This document shows, piece by piece, positions 16,432 to 23,736 of a stretch of 42,454 nt of DNA. The DNA is taken from positions 1-42,454 of the forward strand of contig NZ_JAQFIF010000023.1 of assembly GCF_029504395.1 (NCBI RefSeq). The letters run 5' to 3'. Positions within the stretch are counted from its first letter, which is position 1, and each line of letters opens with the position of its first letter. The notes beneath the pieces were generated by a model, which saw only the letters and a program-made list of their open reading frames with translations, was not told the DNA's origin and made no database searches. Source of the stretch: Arthrobacter sp. ES3-54 (GTDB lineage Bacteria > Actinomycetota > Actinomycetes > Actinomycetales > Micrococcaceae). The translations under genes were made by a program, and so were the position numbers.

Positions 16432-16513
16432 GTCGGGGCCAACACGCAGGCAGGCGAACATATTTCGTCCGTTGCCGGTTGTGTCCTGCCAGGACCATCA
16501 GGCCCAGGCACGC

Positions 16514-16600
16514 CGAAGTCGCCGGAAACTTGCCCGTTCGCCGGAAACTTGCCCGCTCGCCGGAAAGTTCCGGCGAGCTCGCAGGATTCCGGCGAGGTCG
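16514..16600. repeat. Palindromic intergenic repeat, copy 5 (expanded)
   Basis: An 87-bp member of the family. It has an extra 19-bp unit in the left arm: TCGCCGGAAACTTGCCCGT is followed directly by TCGCCGGAAACTTGCCCGC before the central palindrome. The right arm is as in other copies. The expansion shows that the element is built from 19-bp direct units arranged as an inverted repeat. It lies 53 bp downstream of the small acidic gene and upstream of the oxidoreductase start. Confidence 0.88.
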
Positions 16601-16653
16601 CGCGCCGAGGCCGCCATTCGTGCGTCGGGCCGCCAATAGGCGCGTCGGGGCCG

Positions 16654-16839
16654 CTACGGCCCGGTCCTGCCGCCCGGCGCGGCGTTGCCCTTGGCTCCGG
16701 GGCCCGGTTCGTCGTCGATGTCCGGGCCCTCTGCCGCGTCCTGGGAATGGGCCCGGTCGTCAAAGGGTTCAGCCGTTGCATCACCCTCGGCGGGGGTCTC
16801 GCTGTGGGCGCGTTCCGGCGCCTCTGAGTCTTCCCTCAT
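16654..16839 (-). CDS. Small acidic Ala/Glu/Pro-rich protein
   Basis: A 61-residue protein of unknown function, strongly acidic (many Asp and Glu) and rich in Ala, Pro and Gly, so probably disordered. It contains no cysteine, no membrane segment and no known motif. Coding is supported by AGGAG 5 bp before the ATG on the minus strand (GCAGAGGAGCGGACATG). It is followed by palindromic repeat copy 5, like other genes here. It may share a transcript with the LssY_C gene, which ends 100 bp upstream of its start. Confidence 0.55.
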   Translation of the reverse strand: MREDSEAPERAHSETPAEGDATAEPFDDRAHSQDAAEGPDIDDEPGPGAKGNAAPGGRTGP

Positions 16840-16938
16840 GTCCGCTCCTCTGCTGCGAATCCTGCGATGGTTGTCGGCTCTTGACCATCTAGCTCCCGCA
16901 GCAAGAGGGCTGTCAAGACCTGCCGGATGCTTGGAGAT

Positions 16939-18369
16939 TCAGAACGGTGCCCGGCCGCCGGGACGGCTGGAGTCCCGTTTAGGTTCTTTGCCGGGGCGCA
17001 GGGCATAGTCGCGGGACCGTTTGCTGGAGAGCGCCAGAAGCAACAGGATGTCCAGGGTCAGGCCGGGCAGATTGGACTGCAGCGTGATGTCCGGACCGCC
17101 GTGGAAGACATCGACGGCCTGGGCGCAGATGGCGGCCGTGCTGAGCGCCATGGCCACAGTCCGGGCCCAGTTTCGGCCCAGGAACACAAACCACGCCAGC
17201 AGGATCTCGGCCAGGGCAAAGAGCAGGACAACCACTGTTGCGGCGGTGACGGCCAATTCCGCCTGGGCCTCCGTGACGGCAAGACCCGCTACGGGCTGCA
17301 CCAGGGAGTCCACGTGTGCGTCCTTGAAGAGCACCATGGACATGGCCAACAGGGCGGCCGCCGCCGCGCGGGCAGCGACGAAGACTGCCCCGACAATCGT
17401 GGTGGCCGGACGCCTGTTGCGGCTGTCGCTCGGGGCCCTGTCGCGCTGGGCTTTGTCGCTCTGAGGGCAGAGCGCCGCGGCCGGCCCCGCCGCGGCCGGC
17501 CCTTCCGCGGCCGGCCCTTCCGCGGCCGGCCCCACGGCGGCCTGCCTGAGATCGATGATCGGCAGATCGCCGTCCGTGGCAATGTTGTCGCCCCCGCCGT
17601 TGCGCGCGTGGTAGCCGGTCGAGAAATCGCGGATCACCCGGAGCTCGGCCGCGGGGTCGGCTCCGGTGATGGCGCCTACCACATGGTCGCGTTCGGCGTC
17701 GGTGTTCTCATCGATCTTGTGGGTGATCTGCAGGGTAAACAGGGACAGCCCGACGCTGCGGTCATACGTGCCGGCCGCCAGCCAGTCGACGGCCAGTCCG
17801 CCGGGCAGCAGCCAGCCGGCCGGGCATTGCCAGAAACGGACGTGGTGCCGCTTGCCTGGGGTGCCGTCGACTTCCTGCTGATAGGCAAAATCCTGCTGGC
17901 GGCCGAACAGGAACAAGGGACTGACCGGGGCCTGGAGATAGCTGCGGCGCAGGAGGGTGGAGGAAACGATCCGCCGGCTGCTGGCCAGCGTCACGTCATC
18001 GGCCAGTGTCCAGCCTGCCGCCCGCATCACCCCGTGCACCTGCGGTTCGGTTCCTAGCAAGGCCACGTTCACGGGATCGCCGAGCAACCCGTCGCTGGTG
18101 CGGGCCCGGCCGATGAAGTAGTCCGGAACGTAGAGCCGGGTCAGGATCCGGTGGAGACGGGGGAGGACCAGATAGGCGAGCAGGGCCCAGAAGATGAAGA
18201 GGAACCAGACCTGCGCCCAGCCCCACTGGAAGCTCAGCTGAACCAGCAGCGACGTCAGCCACACCGCCGCGACGCCGCCCACCACGAAGAACACGGTGTC
18301 CAGTACGGAATACGGCACCGCGGCCGCGGGGGCTGTGACCTCAACCGCTGCCTTGGTCATGGCCGTCAT
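16939..18369 (-). CDS. Membrane protein with LssY_C domain
   Basis: A 476-residue protein. Two N-terminal helices (about 20-70) precede an LssY C-terminal domain (about 90-275), recognised by SSRRIVSSTLLRRSYLQAP, PLFLFGRQQDFAYQQEV and RHHVRFW. The domain is found in membrane proteins linked to PAP2 phosphatases, but its activity is not established. A low-complexity Ala/Gly/Pro linker (about 280-303), encoded by 15-bp repeats, joins it to a C-terminal block of three to four helices (about 325-450). No signal for export other than the helices is seen. The ATG at 18369 lacks a ribosome site. An in-frame ATG at 18360 lies 7 bp after TAGTAT and could be a leaderless start. Confidence 0.75.
   Translation of the reverse strand: MTAMTKAAVEVTAPAAAVPYSVLDTVFFVVGGVAAVWLTSLLVQLSFQWGWAQVWFLFIFWALLAYLVLPRLHRILTRLYVPDYFIGRARTSDGLLGDPVNVALLGTEPQVHGVMRAAGWTLADDVTLASSRRIVSSTLLRRSYLQAPVSPLFLFGRQQDFAYQQEVDGTPGKRHHVRFWQCPAGWLLPGGLAVDWLAAGTYDRSVGLSLFTLQITHKIDENTDAERDHVVGAITGADPAAELRVIRDFSTGYHARNGGGDNIATDGDLPIIDLRQAAVGPAAEGPAAEGPAAAGPAAALCPQSDKAQRDRAPSDSRNRRPATTIVGAVFVAARAAAAALLAMSMVLFKDAHVDSLVQPVAGLAVTEAQAELAVTAATVVVLLFALAEILLAWFVFLGRNWARTVAMALSTAAICAQAVDVFHGGPDITLQSNLPGLTLDILLLLALSSKRSRDYALRPGKEPKRDSSRPGGRAPF
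17475..17534. repeat. 15-bp tandem repeat within LssY_C gene, 4 copies
   Basis: Four units of CCGCGGCCGGCCCNN begin at 17475, 17490, 17505 and 17520; the middle two are identical. On the coding strand they write repeated GPAAE/GPAAA pentapeptides that form the linker between the LssY domain and the C-terminal helices. Copy number can vary without frameshift. Confidence 0.85.
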
Positions 18370-18479
18370 ACTACGCGCACCGGCGGCGGCTGGCCCGAAA
18401 GATGAATCTTCTGGCCCAGAGGTTGAGTATGGCGTGATGTGACCGGCTAGCGCCCACCCCCGTGGATAGGGTGACAGTC

Positions 18480-19808
18480 ATGGAAGCACTGTTGAAAGTC
18501 TTGCGGCATTGGGGCGCCCCCGCGGCGGCCGTTCTCTTTTTCACGCTGTGGTGCGTGGCCGAGGCGGGCAGAATGGGGCCAGGCCTCCACACCTGGTCCG
18601 GGACGTGGCCGCTGATCATCATGACAGCAGCCATTGCCCTGGCCGCCTGGAAGCCCTATGTGTCGCTCGGATTCACGGCAGGGCTGCTCGCGGGTCAGCT
18701 CGGGTACGCTATTCCCGCGATGTATTCCAACCACTGGGCCATCTACCTCGGGGCGTTTGTGGCACTGGCGTTCATCCAGTGGACGGCCGGGCGAAGGACA
18801 CGCTTCGTTGCGGCCGGCGTCAATGTTGTCTTCGCCTGCGCCATGACATTCCTCATGCTGTCGTGGCGCTACAGTGCCGGCGTGGGTTGGTTTCCGCCGC
18901 TGTACATGGGTGACCGGTGGACGTTTCGGGCCTTCGGCTGGCAGCTCTTTTCGCTGCTGCTGCTGATCGCGGCAGCCTGCGCCGCCGTCGGGCTGGCACT
19001 GGCCCTCTACGAGGAGCGCGGCAGCCTCATCCGGGCCCGGACCATGGCCCAGACCAGCCTCCGGGAAGCCGAGGTGGAACTGATCGTGGAGCAGGAGCGG
19101 ACGCGGATCGGCCGGGACCTGCACGATGTCCTGGCCCACTCCCTTGCCGTGATCGCGGCACAGGCGGATGGCACCCGCTACCTGAGCAAGGACCAGCCGA
19201 GAGCCGTGTTGAACGCCCTGGAAAACATCGCGACGTCGGCCCGGAGCGCCCTGGTGGACGCGCAGCGCGTCATCGAAGGAGTGCACGACGACGGCGCGGT
19301 CACCCCGCAGCCCCGGCTCAGCGACGTCGGGCCGCTTGTTGCGCGCATGCAGGACAGCCTCGCCATCGAACAGAGCGAGTCCGGTGCGCCCGCAGGGCTC
19401 TCTGCCGGGCAGCAACTGGCGGTCTTTAGGATCATCCAGGAATGCCTCACCAACGCCCTGAAACACGGCGGCCGCGGCACCGCAGTGCGGCTGCACCTGG
19501 ACTGGAGCGGCCCCGGGGTGACCCTGCATGTGGCATCCGGGATCCCGGCCGCGTCGGACAACCCGGACCGCGCCGCCGAAACGCGGGTGGGCCGCGGTCT
19601 CGCCGGGATGCGGGAACGCGCCCACCTCGCAGGGGGCTGGATGACGGCCGGTCCCGACGGCGAGCAGTACCGGGTGACCGTCTTTATCCCCTACGGCACA
19701 GTGATTGCCGACGCCGCCGTCACCAGCGCGGAGCCAGCCCTGGTTCCCGCGGGAGGTCCTGCGGTAGGCGCGGACGTGTCGCCGGAGGAAGCCGACCACC
19801 GTGGCTGA
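18480..19808 (+). CDS. NarL-family sensor histidine kinase
   Basis: A 442-residue two-component sensor kinase. About five N-terminal membrane helices (residues 12-175) are followed by a short coiled linker and a HisKA_3 dimerisation domain. There the phosphoacceptor is His215 in RDLHDVLAHSLAVI. The C-terminal ATPase domain shows the N box ECLTNALKHGG and the G box GRGLAGMRERA. Such kinases phosphorylate the LuxR-type regulator encoded next, with which the gene overlaps by 8 bp. No periplasmic domain of note is present, so the signal is probably membrane-borne or intracellular. GTG starts at 18462 and 18471 are alternatives; the ATG at 18480 follows AGGGTGA. Confidence 0.87.
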   Translation: MEALLKVLRHWGAPAAAVLFFTLWCVAEAGRMGPGLHTWSGTWPLIIMTAAIALAAWKPYVSLGFTAGLLAGQLGYAIPAMYSNHWAIYLGAFVALAFIQWTAGRRTRFVAAGVNVVFACAMTFLMLSWRYSAGVGWFPPLYMGDRWTFRAFGWQLFSLLLLIAAACAAVGLALALYEERGSLIRARTMAQTSLREAEVELIVEQERTRIGRDLHDVLAHSLAVIAAQADGTRYLSKDQPRAVLNALENIATSARSALVDAQRVIEGVHDDGAVTPQPRLSDVGPLVARMQDSLAIEQSESGAPAGLSAGQQLAVFRIIQECLTNALKHGGRGTAVRLHLDWSGPGVTLHVASGIPAASDNPDRAAETRVGRGLAGMRERAHLAGGWMTAGPDGEQYRVTVFIPYGTVIADAAVTSAEPALVPAGGPAVGADVSPEEADHRG

Positions 19809-20481
19809 TGCCGGGGCGGCCATTACAGTGGCGATCGTCGATGACCAGGCGTTGTTCCGTGCGGGAATCCGGATGCTGGTGGAAAGCCAGCCGGACATGG
19901 CGATGTCCTGGGAAGCCGGCGACGGCGCGCAGGCAGCGGCATTCGCCGTCGAACGTTGCCCCGACGTGATGCTCATGGACCTGCGCATGCCGGTCCTGGA
20001 CGGCGTCGGCGCCACACGGCGGATTGTGCAGCAGGCGGAAGCCGCGGGCACCGGAGCGCCGAAGATCATCGCACTGACCACCTTCAACCGGGACCAGGCG
20101 GTGGTCGACGCCGTGCACGCCGGGGCCAGCGGCTACCTGCTCAAGAGCGCCGAACCGGAGTTCCTGCTCGCCGCGATCCGGACCGTGTACTCGGGGTACT
20201 CCGTGATTGCGCCCGGATCAGTCCAGGATCTGTTCCAGCATGCCGCCCGGACCGTGCCGGCCGGGGGACCGGACCTGTCCGTGCTGGAAGTGCTCTCGGC
20301 CCGGGAACGGGACGTCTTCCTGCTCGCGGCCAAGGGGCTGGCCAACGGTGAGATAGCCGGAAGCCTGTTCGTTTCCGAGGCGACCGTCAAGACGCACCTC
20401 AGGAGCGTGCTGGGCAAGCTGGGGCTCGGCACCAGGCTTCAGCTGGTGGCCTTCGCCTATGAACGCCGGCTCCTGGGCTGA
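19801..20481 (+). CDS. NarL/LuxR-type response regulator
   Basis: A 226-residue response regulator. The receiver domain (about 9-130) has the acidic pair in IVDDQ, the phosphoacceptor Asp60 in LMDLRMP, the switch Thr in IALTTF and the Lys in YLLKSAEPE. A LuxR-type helix-turn-helix (about 158-220) shows LSARERDVFLLAAKGLANGE split over helices and SEATVKTHLRSVLGKLG. It is the obvious partner of the upstream kinase, with an 8-bp overlap giving translational coupling; the start is GTG. Target genes are not evident, since the next gene is convergent. Confidence 0.9.
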   Translation: MADAGAAITVAIVDDQALFRAGIRMLVESQPDMAMSWEAGDGAQAAAFAVERCPDVMLMDLRMPVLDGVGATRRIVQQAEAAGTGAPKIIALTTFNRDQAVVDAVHAGASGYLLKSAEPEFLLAAIRTVYSGYSVIAPGSVQDLFQHAARTVPAGGPDLSVLEVLSARERDVFLLAAKGLANGEIAGSLFVSEATVKTHLRSVLGKLGLGTRLQLVAFAYERRLLG

Positions 20482-20562
20482 GGCCCGGCAACTGAGACGC
20501 GCAGGCTCAGACCCCCACTGAGATGCGAGGCTGAGGTCCGGCGGCTGAGACAAGCGGCTGAG
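20479..20562. repeat. Short TGAG array with 13-14 bp period
   Basis: TGAG recurs at 20479 (within the response regulator stop), 20493, 20519, 20532, 20546 and 20559. An inverted CTCA at 20506 fills the missing place, so steps are 13 or 14 bp throughout. Units look like GGCTGAGNNNNGC. The array fills most of the 125-bp gap between convergent genes. No standard terminator with U-tract is visible. Confidence 0.6.
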
Positions 20563-20606
20563 ACCGCCGGCCGAGGTTCGCGGCCAGCGGCCTCATGCCC
20601 GTTCTG

Positions 20607-22052
20607 TCAGAAGCTCGTCGTCTGCGTCAGATAGCCGTAGTAGTGCGACGAGATCGGGTGGACAGGATCGCCGTCGAAACCGTATTCGTTGTGCCGCTTC
20701 GTGTACGACTTCGTCGCGTGCAGGTAATCTGCCATGACCTGCTCGGCTGAACCCGTGCATTCGTTCTGGCTGATGCACAGGGCCACGGACCCTGCCACGG
20801 CCGGGCTGGCGAAGCTGGTGCCGTTGCTTACGTTGTAGCCGCCGGGCCAGGTGGAGAGCATGCACATTCCGGGTCCGGAAACCGTGTGGGCCTTGTCGTC
20901 GCTCGTGGTGGCGAAGTTGGAGAAGAATGCCGGTTGGTCATCCTTTTGCCCGTACTTCGAAAAGTCGTCCGGGCCGCAGGTCGGGGCGGCGTCGCCGCCG
21001 GCCTTTCCGTCGAAGTCGCCCATGGCGGTGGCGGTCAGCACCTGGTCGTACGTGGCCGGCACTGTGTTGGCGAAGTCCATGCCCTCGTTGCCGGCCGCGA
21101 CAGCGTAGGTGACGCCGGCCCGGACAGAACGGCAGATGGCGTAGTGCATCGGGTCCGTGCCCTTGCCGCAGTTGGGCGTGTCAGAGGCGCCGCCGGCGAT
21201 GCTGATGTTGGCCACGGCGATGTCGTTGTCCTCGTTCTCGTCCTTGTGCGTCGAGGTCACCCAGTCAATGGCGCAGATCAGGCTCTGCTCGGAGATCAGG
21301 CCGTTGTCGTCAACCACCCGGACGGACCACAACGGGGTGCCCGGGGCGGTGCCGATGACGCCTTGGCGGTTGTTCCGGGCGCCGATTACGCCTGCGACAA
21401 ATGTCCCGTGCCCCAGAACGTCAACGGGGGTAACGTCCACGGGCGAGCCAGACTGGCAGTCCACGCCGCCCTTGACGTTCAGGTCCGGGTGGGTCGCATC
21501 AATGCCGCTGTCGATCACAGCAACGTTGACATTGATCCTGGCCGGCCCCCGGTCGAGGGCCTTCCGTACGTCTGAGTCGGTTCCGGCGATCCGCTTCCGC
21601 CAGAAGGGGGTCTCCTGGGTGGCCGCGGACCCAAGATCCCGCGGTTGCTGGAATGTTCGGCCCGCGGTGACGAAGTCAACGTTCGGGTCGGCCTGGAGGC
21701 GCTGCGCCTGGGATGCCGTCATGGTTGCCGAGTAGCCCATGACGGCGTTGCTGTAGAGCTTGGAGGCCGTGAATCCGTAGGCGCGTTGCTGGGCGGCCGC
21801 CGCGGCGCCGGCGTTCACGACGCCATCCTTGAGCACCACGATGTAGCTTTGCGCCTTCTGGGCCGCGGACGAGGGGGCGGCCGTCGCGAGGCCGAAGCAG
21901 GAGACCAGCGCAACGACTGTCAGCGAGGCCAGTGCGCGCCGGTACAGGAGTCGGTCAGGTCTGGGCAGGGCGCTGCGCCGGTGTCTGCGCGGGACCCGCG
22001 CCACCGATGTTAGCTGCGGGTCTGATGCCTTGCGGCTGGCTTGGCTGAACAT
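20607..22052 (-). CDS. Secreted subtilisin-like serine protease (S8)
   Basis: A 481-residue S8 family protease. A long basic N-region (residues 1-39) and hydrophobic core (40-60, LASLTVVALVSCFGLATAAP) form a Sec-type signal peptide, probably cleaved after SSA. An I9-like propeptide (about 68-135) begins SYIVVLKDG. The catalytic triad is Asp181 in VIDSGID, His215 in GHGTFVAG and Ser413 in GTSFASPAVAG, with oxyanion Asn322 in AAGNEG. Six or more cysteines in the mature part suggest disulfides and secretion. It should degrade extracellular protein. The start follows GGGAGG. A short palindrome directly upstream of the ribosome site may be regulatory. Confidence 0.92.
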   Translation of the reverse strand: MFSQASRKASDPQLTSVARVPRRHRRSALPRPDRLLYRRALASLTVVALVSCFGLATAAPSSAAQKAQSYIVVLKDGVVNAGAAAAAQQRAYGFTASKLYSNAVMGYSATMTASQAQRLQADPNVDFVTAGRTFQQPRDLGSAATQETPFWRKRIAGTDSDVRKALDRGPARINVNVAVIDSGIDATHPDLNVKGGVDCQSGSPVDVTPVDVLGHGTFVAGVIGARNNRQGVIGTAPGTPLWSVRVVDDNGLISEQSLICAIDWVTSTHKDENEDNDIAVANISIAGGASDTPNCGKGTDPMHYAICRSVRAGVTYAVAAGNEGMDFANTVPATYDQVLTATAMGDFDGKAGGDAAPTCGPDDFSKYGQKDDQPAFFSNFATTSDDKAHTVSGPGMCMLSTWPGGYNVSNGTSFASPAVAGSVALCISQNECTGSAEQVMADYLHATKSYTKRHNEYGFDGDPVHPISSHYYGYLTQTTSF

Positions 22053-22067
22053 CGTGGCCTCCCATTA

Positions 22068-22079
22068 AGCGAGTTCGCT
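22068..22079. promoter_or_regulatory. Short palindrome upstream of protease ribosome site
   Basis: AGCGAGTTCGCT is a perfect 12-bp palindrome lying 5 bp before the GGGAGG ribosome site of the protease gene (minus strand). It could be an operator or a small hairpin that affects translation. No further copies were noticed. Confidence 0.35.
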
Positions 22080-22173
22080 AATTCGAGTGCCCCCCGCCCA
22101 TATCTTAAGCCTCCGGTCGGGTCTTACACCCGGGCCCTTTGGAAAAACTTATGCCGGGCGTGCGGCCGCTGCC

Positions 22174-23556
22174 TCAGACGAGGCTGTCTTCCTTTGCAGG
22201 CGCAGGTGCAGGCGCAGGTGCAGAAACGGATGCGTTCCCCGGTGCCCGGCCGGCCGCGTGCGCTGCCGTCGCGGCGTGCACGGCGTGCGCAGCGCGGACG
22301 TGGTGGCCGAACGGGTTGAACCGGCTGGAACCGAGTTCGGCAAAGGCATACGCGGTCTCTGCGTGCTCGGACCGGTCGACCCCGGCGAGCTCGTCCTCGC
22401 GGCTGACCCGGAACCCGAGTGTCTTGTGGATGGCGAGCCCGATCACCGCAGTCCCGAGACCGGACACCGCCACCGTGATGAGGACGGCCACGGTCTGCGC
22501 GATGAGCTGGTGGAGCCCGCCGCCGTAAAACAGCCCGCCGCCTGCACCGTCCACCGGCAGGGCAATGAAACCCAGGGCGAGCGTGCCGATGAGGCCGCCG
22601 CCGAGGTGGACGCCGACGACGTCGAGCGAGTCATCAAAGCCAAATTTGAACTTCAGGTCCACGAACACCACGCAGGCCGCACCGGCCACGAAGCCCAGGC
22701 CCAGCGCGGCGAGGGGGCTGATGTTGGCGCACGACGGCGTGATCGCCACCAGGCCGGCAACGGCGCCGGACGCGGCGCCCAGGGAGGTGTGGTGGCCGTG
22801 GCGGATCTTCTCCACGACCAGCCAGCTGATCATGGCCGCGGCGGGGGCGGCCAGGGTGTTCACCCAGATCAGGCCCGCCTGCTCCACGGTGGTGGCGGCG
22901 CCGGCGTTGAAGCCGAACCAGCCGAACCACAGGATGCCCGCGCCGAGCATGATGAAGGGGATGTTGTGGGGGCGGTGGCTGGGGTCCTTGCCGAAGCCGT
23001 GCCGGTTGCCCAGGATCAGGACCAAAACCAGGGCCGCGGTTCCGGACGCGATTTCCACCACGGTGCCGCCGGCGAAGTCGATGACCTGGCCAAAGACGGC
23101 ACTCACGGCACCGCCGGCACTCATGAGGCCACCTCCCCAGACCATGAAGGCCAACGGGCAGTACACGAGGGTGATCCAGATGGGAACGAACAGGGCCCAG
23201 GAAGTGAATTTAGCCCGGTCCGCGATGGCGCCGCTGATGAGGGCCACGGTGAGGATGGCAAACGTGGCGCTGTAGCCGGCCTTGATCAAGTCGGGCGAAC
23301 CGATGAGGCCGCTCAGGCCGAAGCTGGCGAACGGGTTGCCGAACACGCCGAGGACGCCCTGCCCGGTGCTCATCGAGTAGCCCCAGAGGACCCACACCAC
23401 GCCGACAATCCCGATGGAGACGAAGCTCATCATCATCATGTTGAGCGAGGCCTTGGCCCGGGTCATGCCGCCGTAAAAGAGGCCCAGTGCCGGGGTCATC
23501 AGCAGAACGAGCGCCGCCGAAATAATCATCCAGACGCTTCCAGCAGTGAGTTCCAC
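22174..23556 (-). CDS. amt: Ammonium transporter with Glu at first pore position
   Basis: A 460-residue Amt/MEP/Rh-family channel with about 11 helices; it conducts ammonium across the cytoplasmic membrane. Landmarks are GLFYGGMTRAK (about 25-35), Asp160 in VIDFAGGTVV, and His317 in VVGVHLGGG. The residue after DFAGGTVV is Glu168, where most bacterial AmtB proteins have the first twin-His, so the pore pair is Glu-His as in yeast Mep1/Mep3. The C-terminus extends some 60 residues beyond the core with a His/Ala-rich stretch (HHVRAAHAVHAATAAHAAG) and an (Ala-Pro)n run. No glnK or glnD is adjacent. The start is GTG after GAGAAGGGA. Confidence 0.92.
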   Translation of the reverse strand: MELTAGSVWMIISAALVLLMTPALGLFYGGMTRAKASLNMMMMSFVSIGIVGVVWVLWGYSMSTGQGVLGVFGNPFASFGLSGLIGSPDLIKAGYSATFAILTVALISGAIADRAKFTSWALFVPIWITLVYCPLAFMVWGGGLMSAGGAVSAVFGQVIDFAGGTVVEIASGTAALVLVLILGNRHGFGKDPSHRPHNIPFIMLGAGILWFGWFGFNAGAATTVEQAGLIWVNTLAAPAAAMISWLVVEKIRHGHHTSLGAASGAVAGLVAITPSCANISPLAALGLGFVAGAACVVFVDLKFKFGFDDSLDVVGVHLGGGLIGTLALGFIALPVDGAGGGLFYGGGLHQLIAQTVAVLITVAVSGLGTAVIGLAIHKTLGFRVSREDELAGVDRSEHAETAYAFAELGSSRFNPFGHHVRAAHAVHAATAAHAAGRAPGNASVSAPAPAPAPAKEDSLV

Positions 23557-23736
23557 CGGGGTCCCTTCTCGTCAGTCTTCCGTACCGGGACACGTCGCCG
23601 CCGGCCCCCCGGTCCGGACTTAATCCTCCCGGAGCCGTGTTTCCGGCAATGAGGCGAAAAGTTGCGGGCACGTTACGGGAATCGCGGCGGCGTGAAGTTC
23701 GCGTGACCGGCATGTTTCAGGAATGTAAACGGGGCC

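Noticed and set aside
5503..16600. Insertion sequence or transposon ends
   Set aside because: No transposase is present and no clear target-site duplications were seen; only a non-autonomous element remains possible.
18447..20087. 546-codon minus-strand frame opposite the two-component system
   Set aside because: Overlaps two genes with intact kinase and receiver motifs; no recognisable domain.
22087..23652. 521-codon plus-strand frame opposite the ammonium transporter
   Set aside because: Histidine/Glu/Asp-rich shadow; the opposite strand encodes a clear Amt protein.
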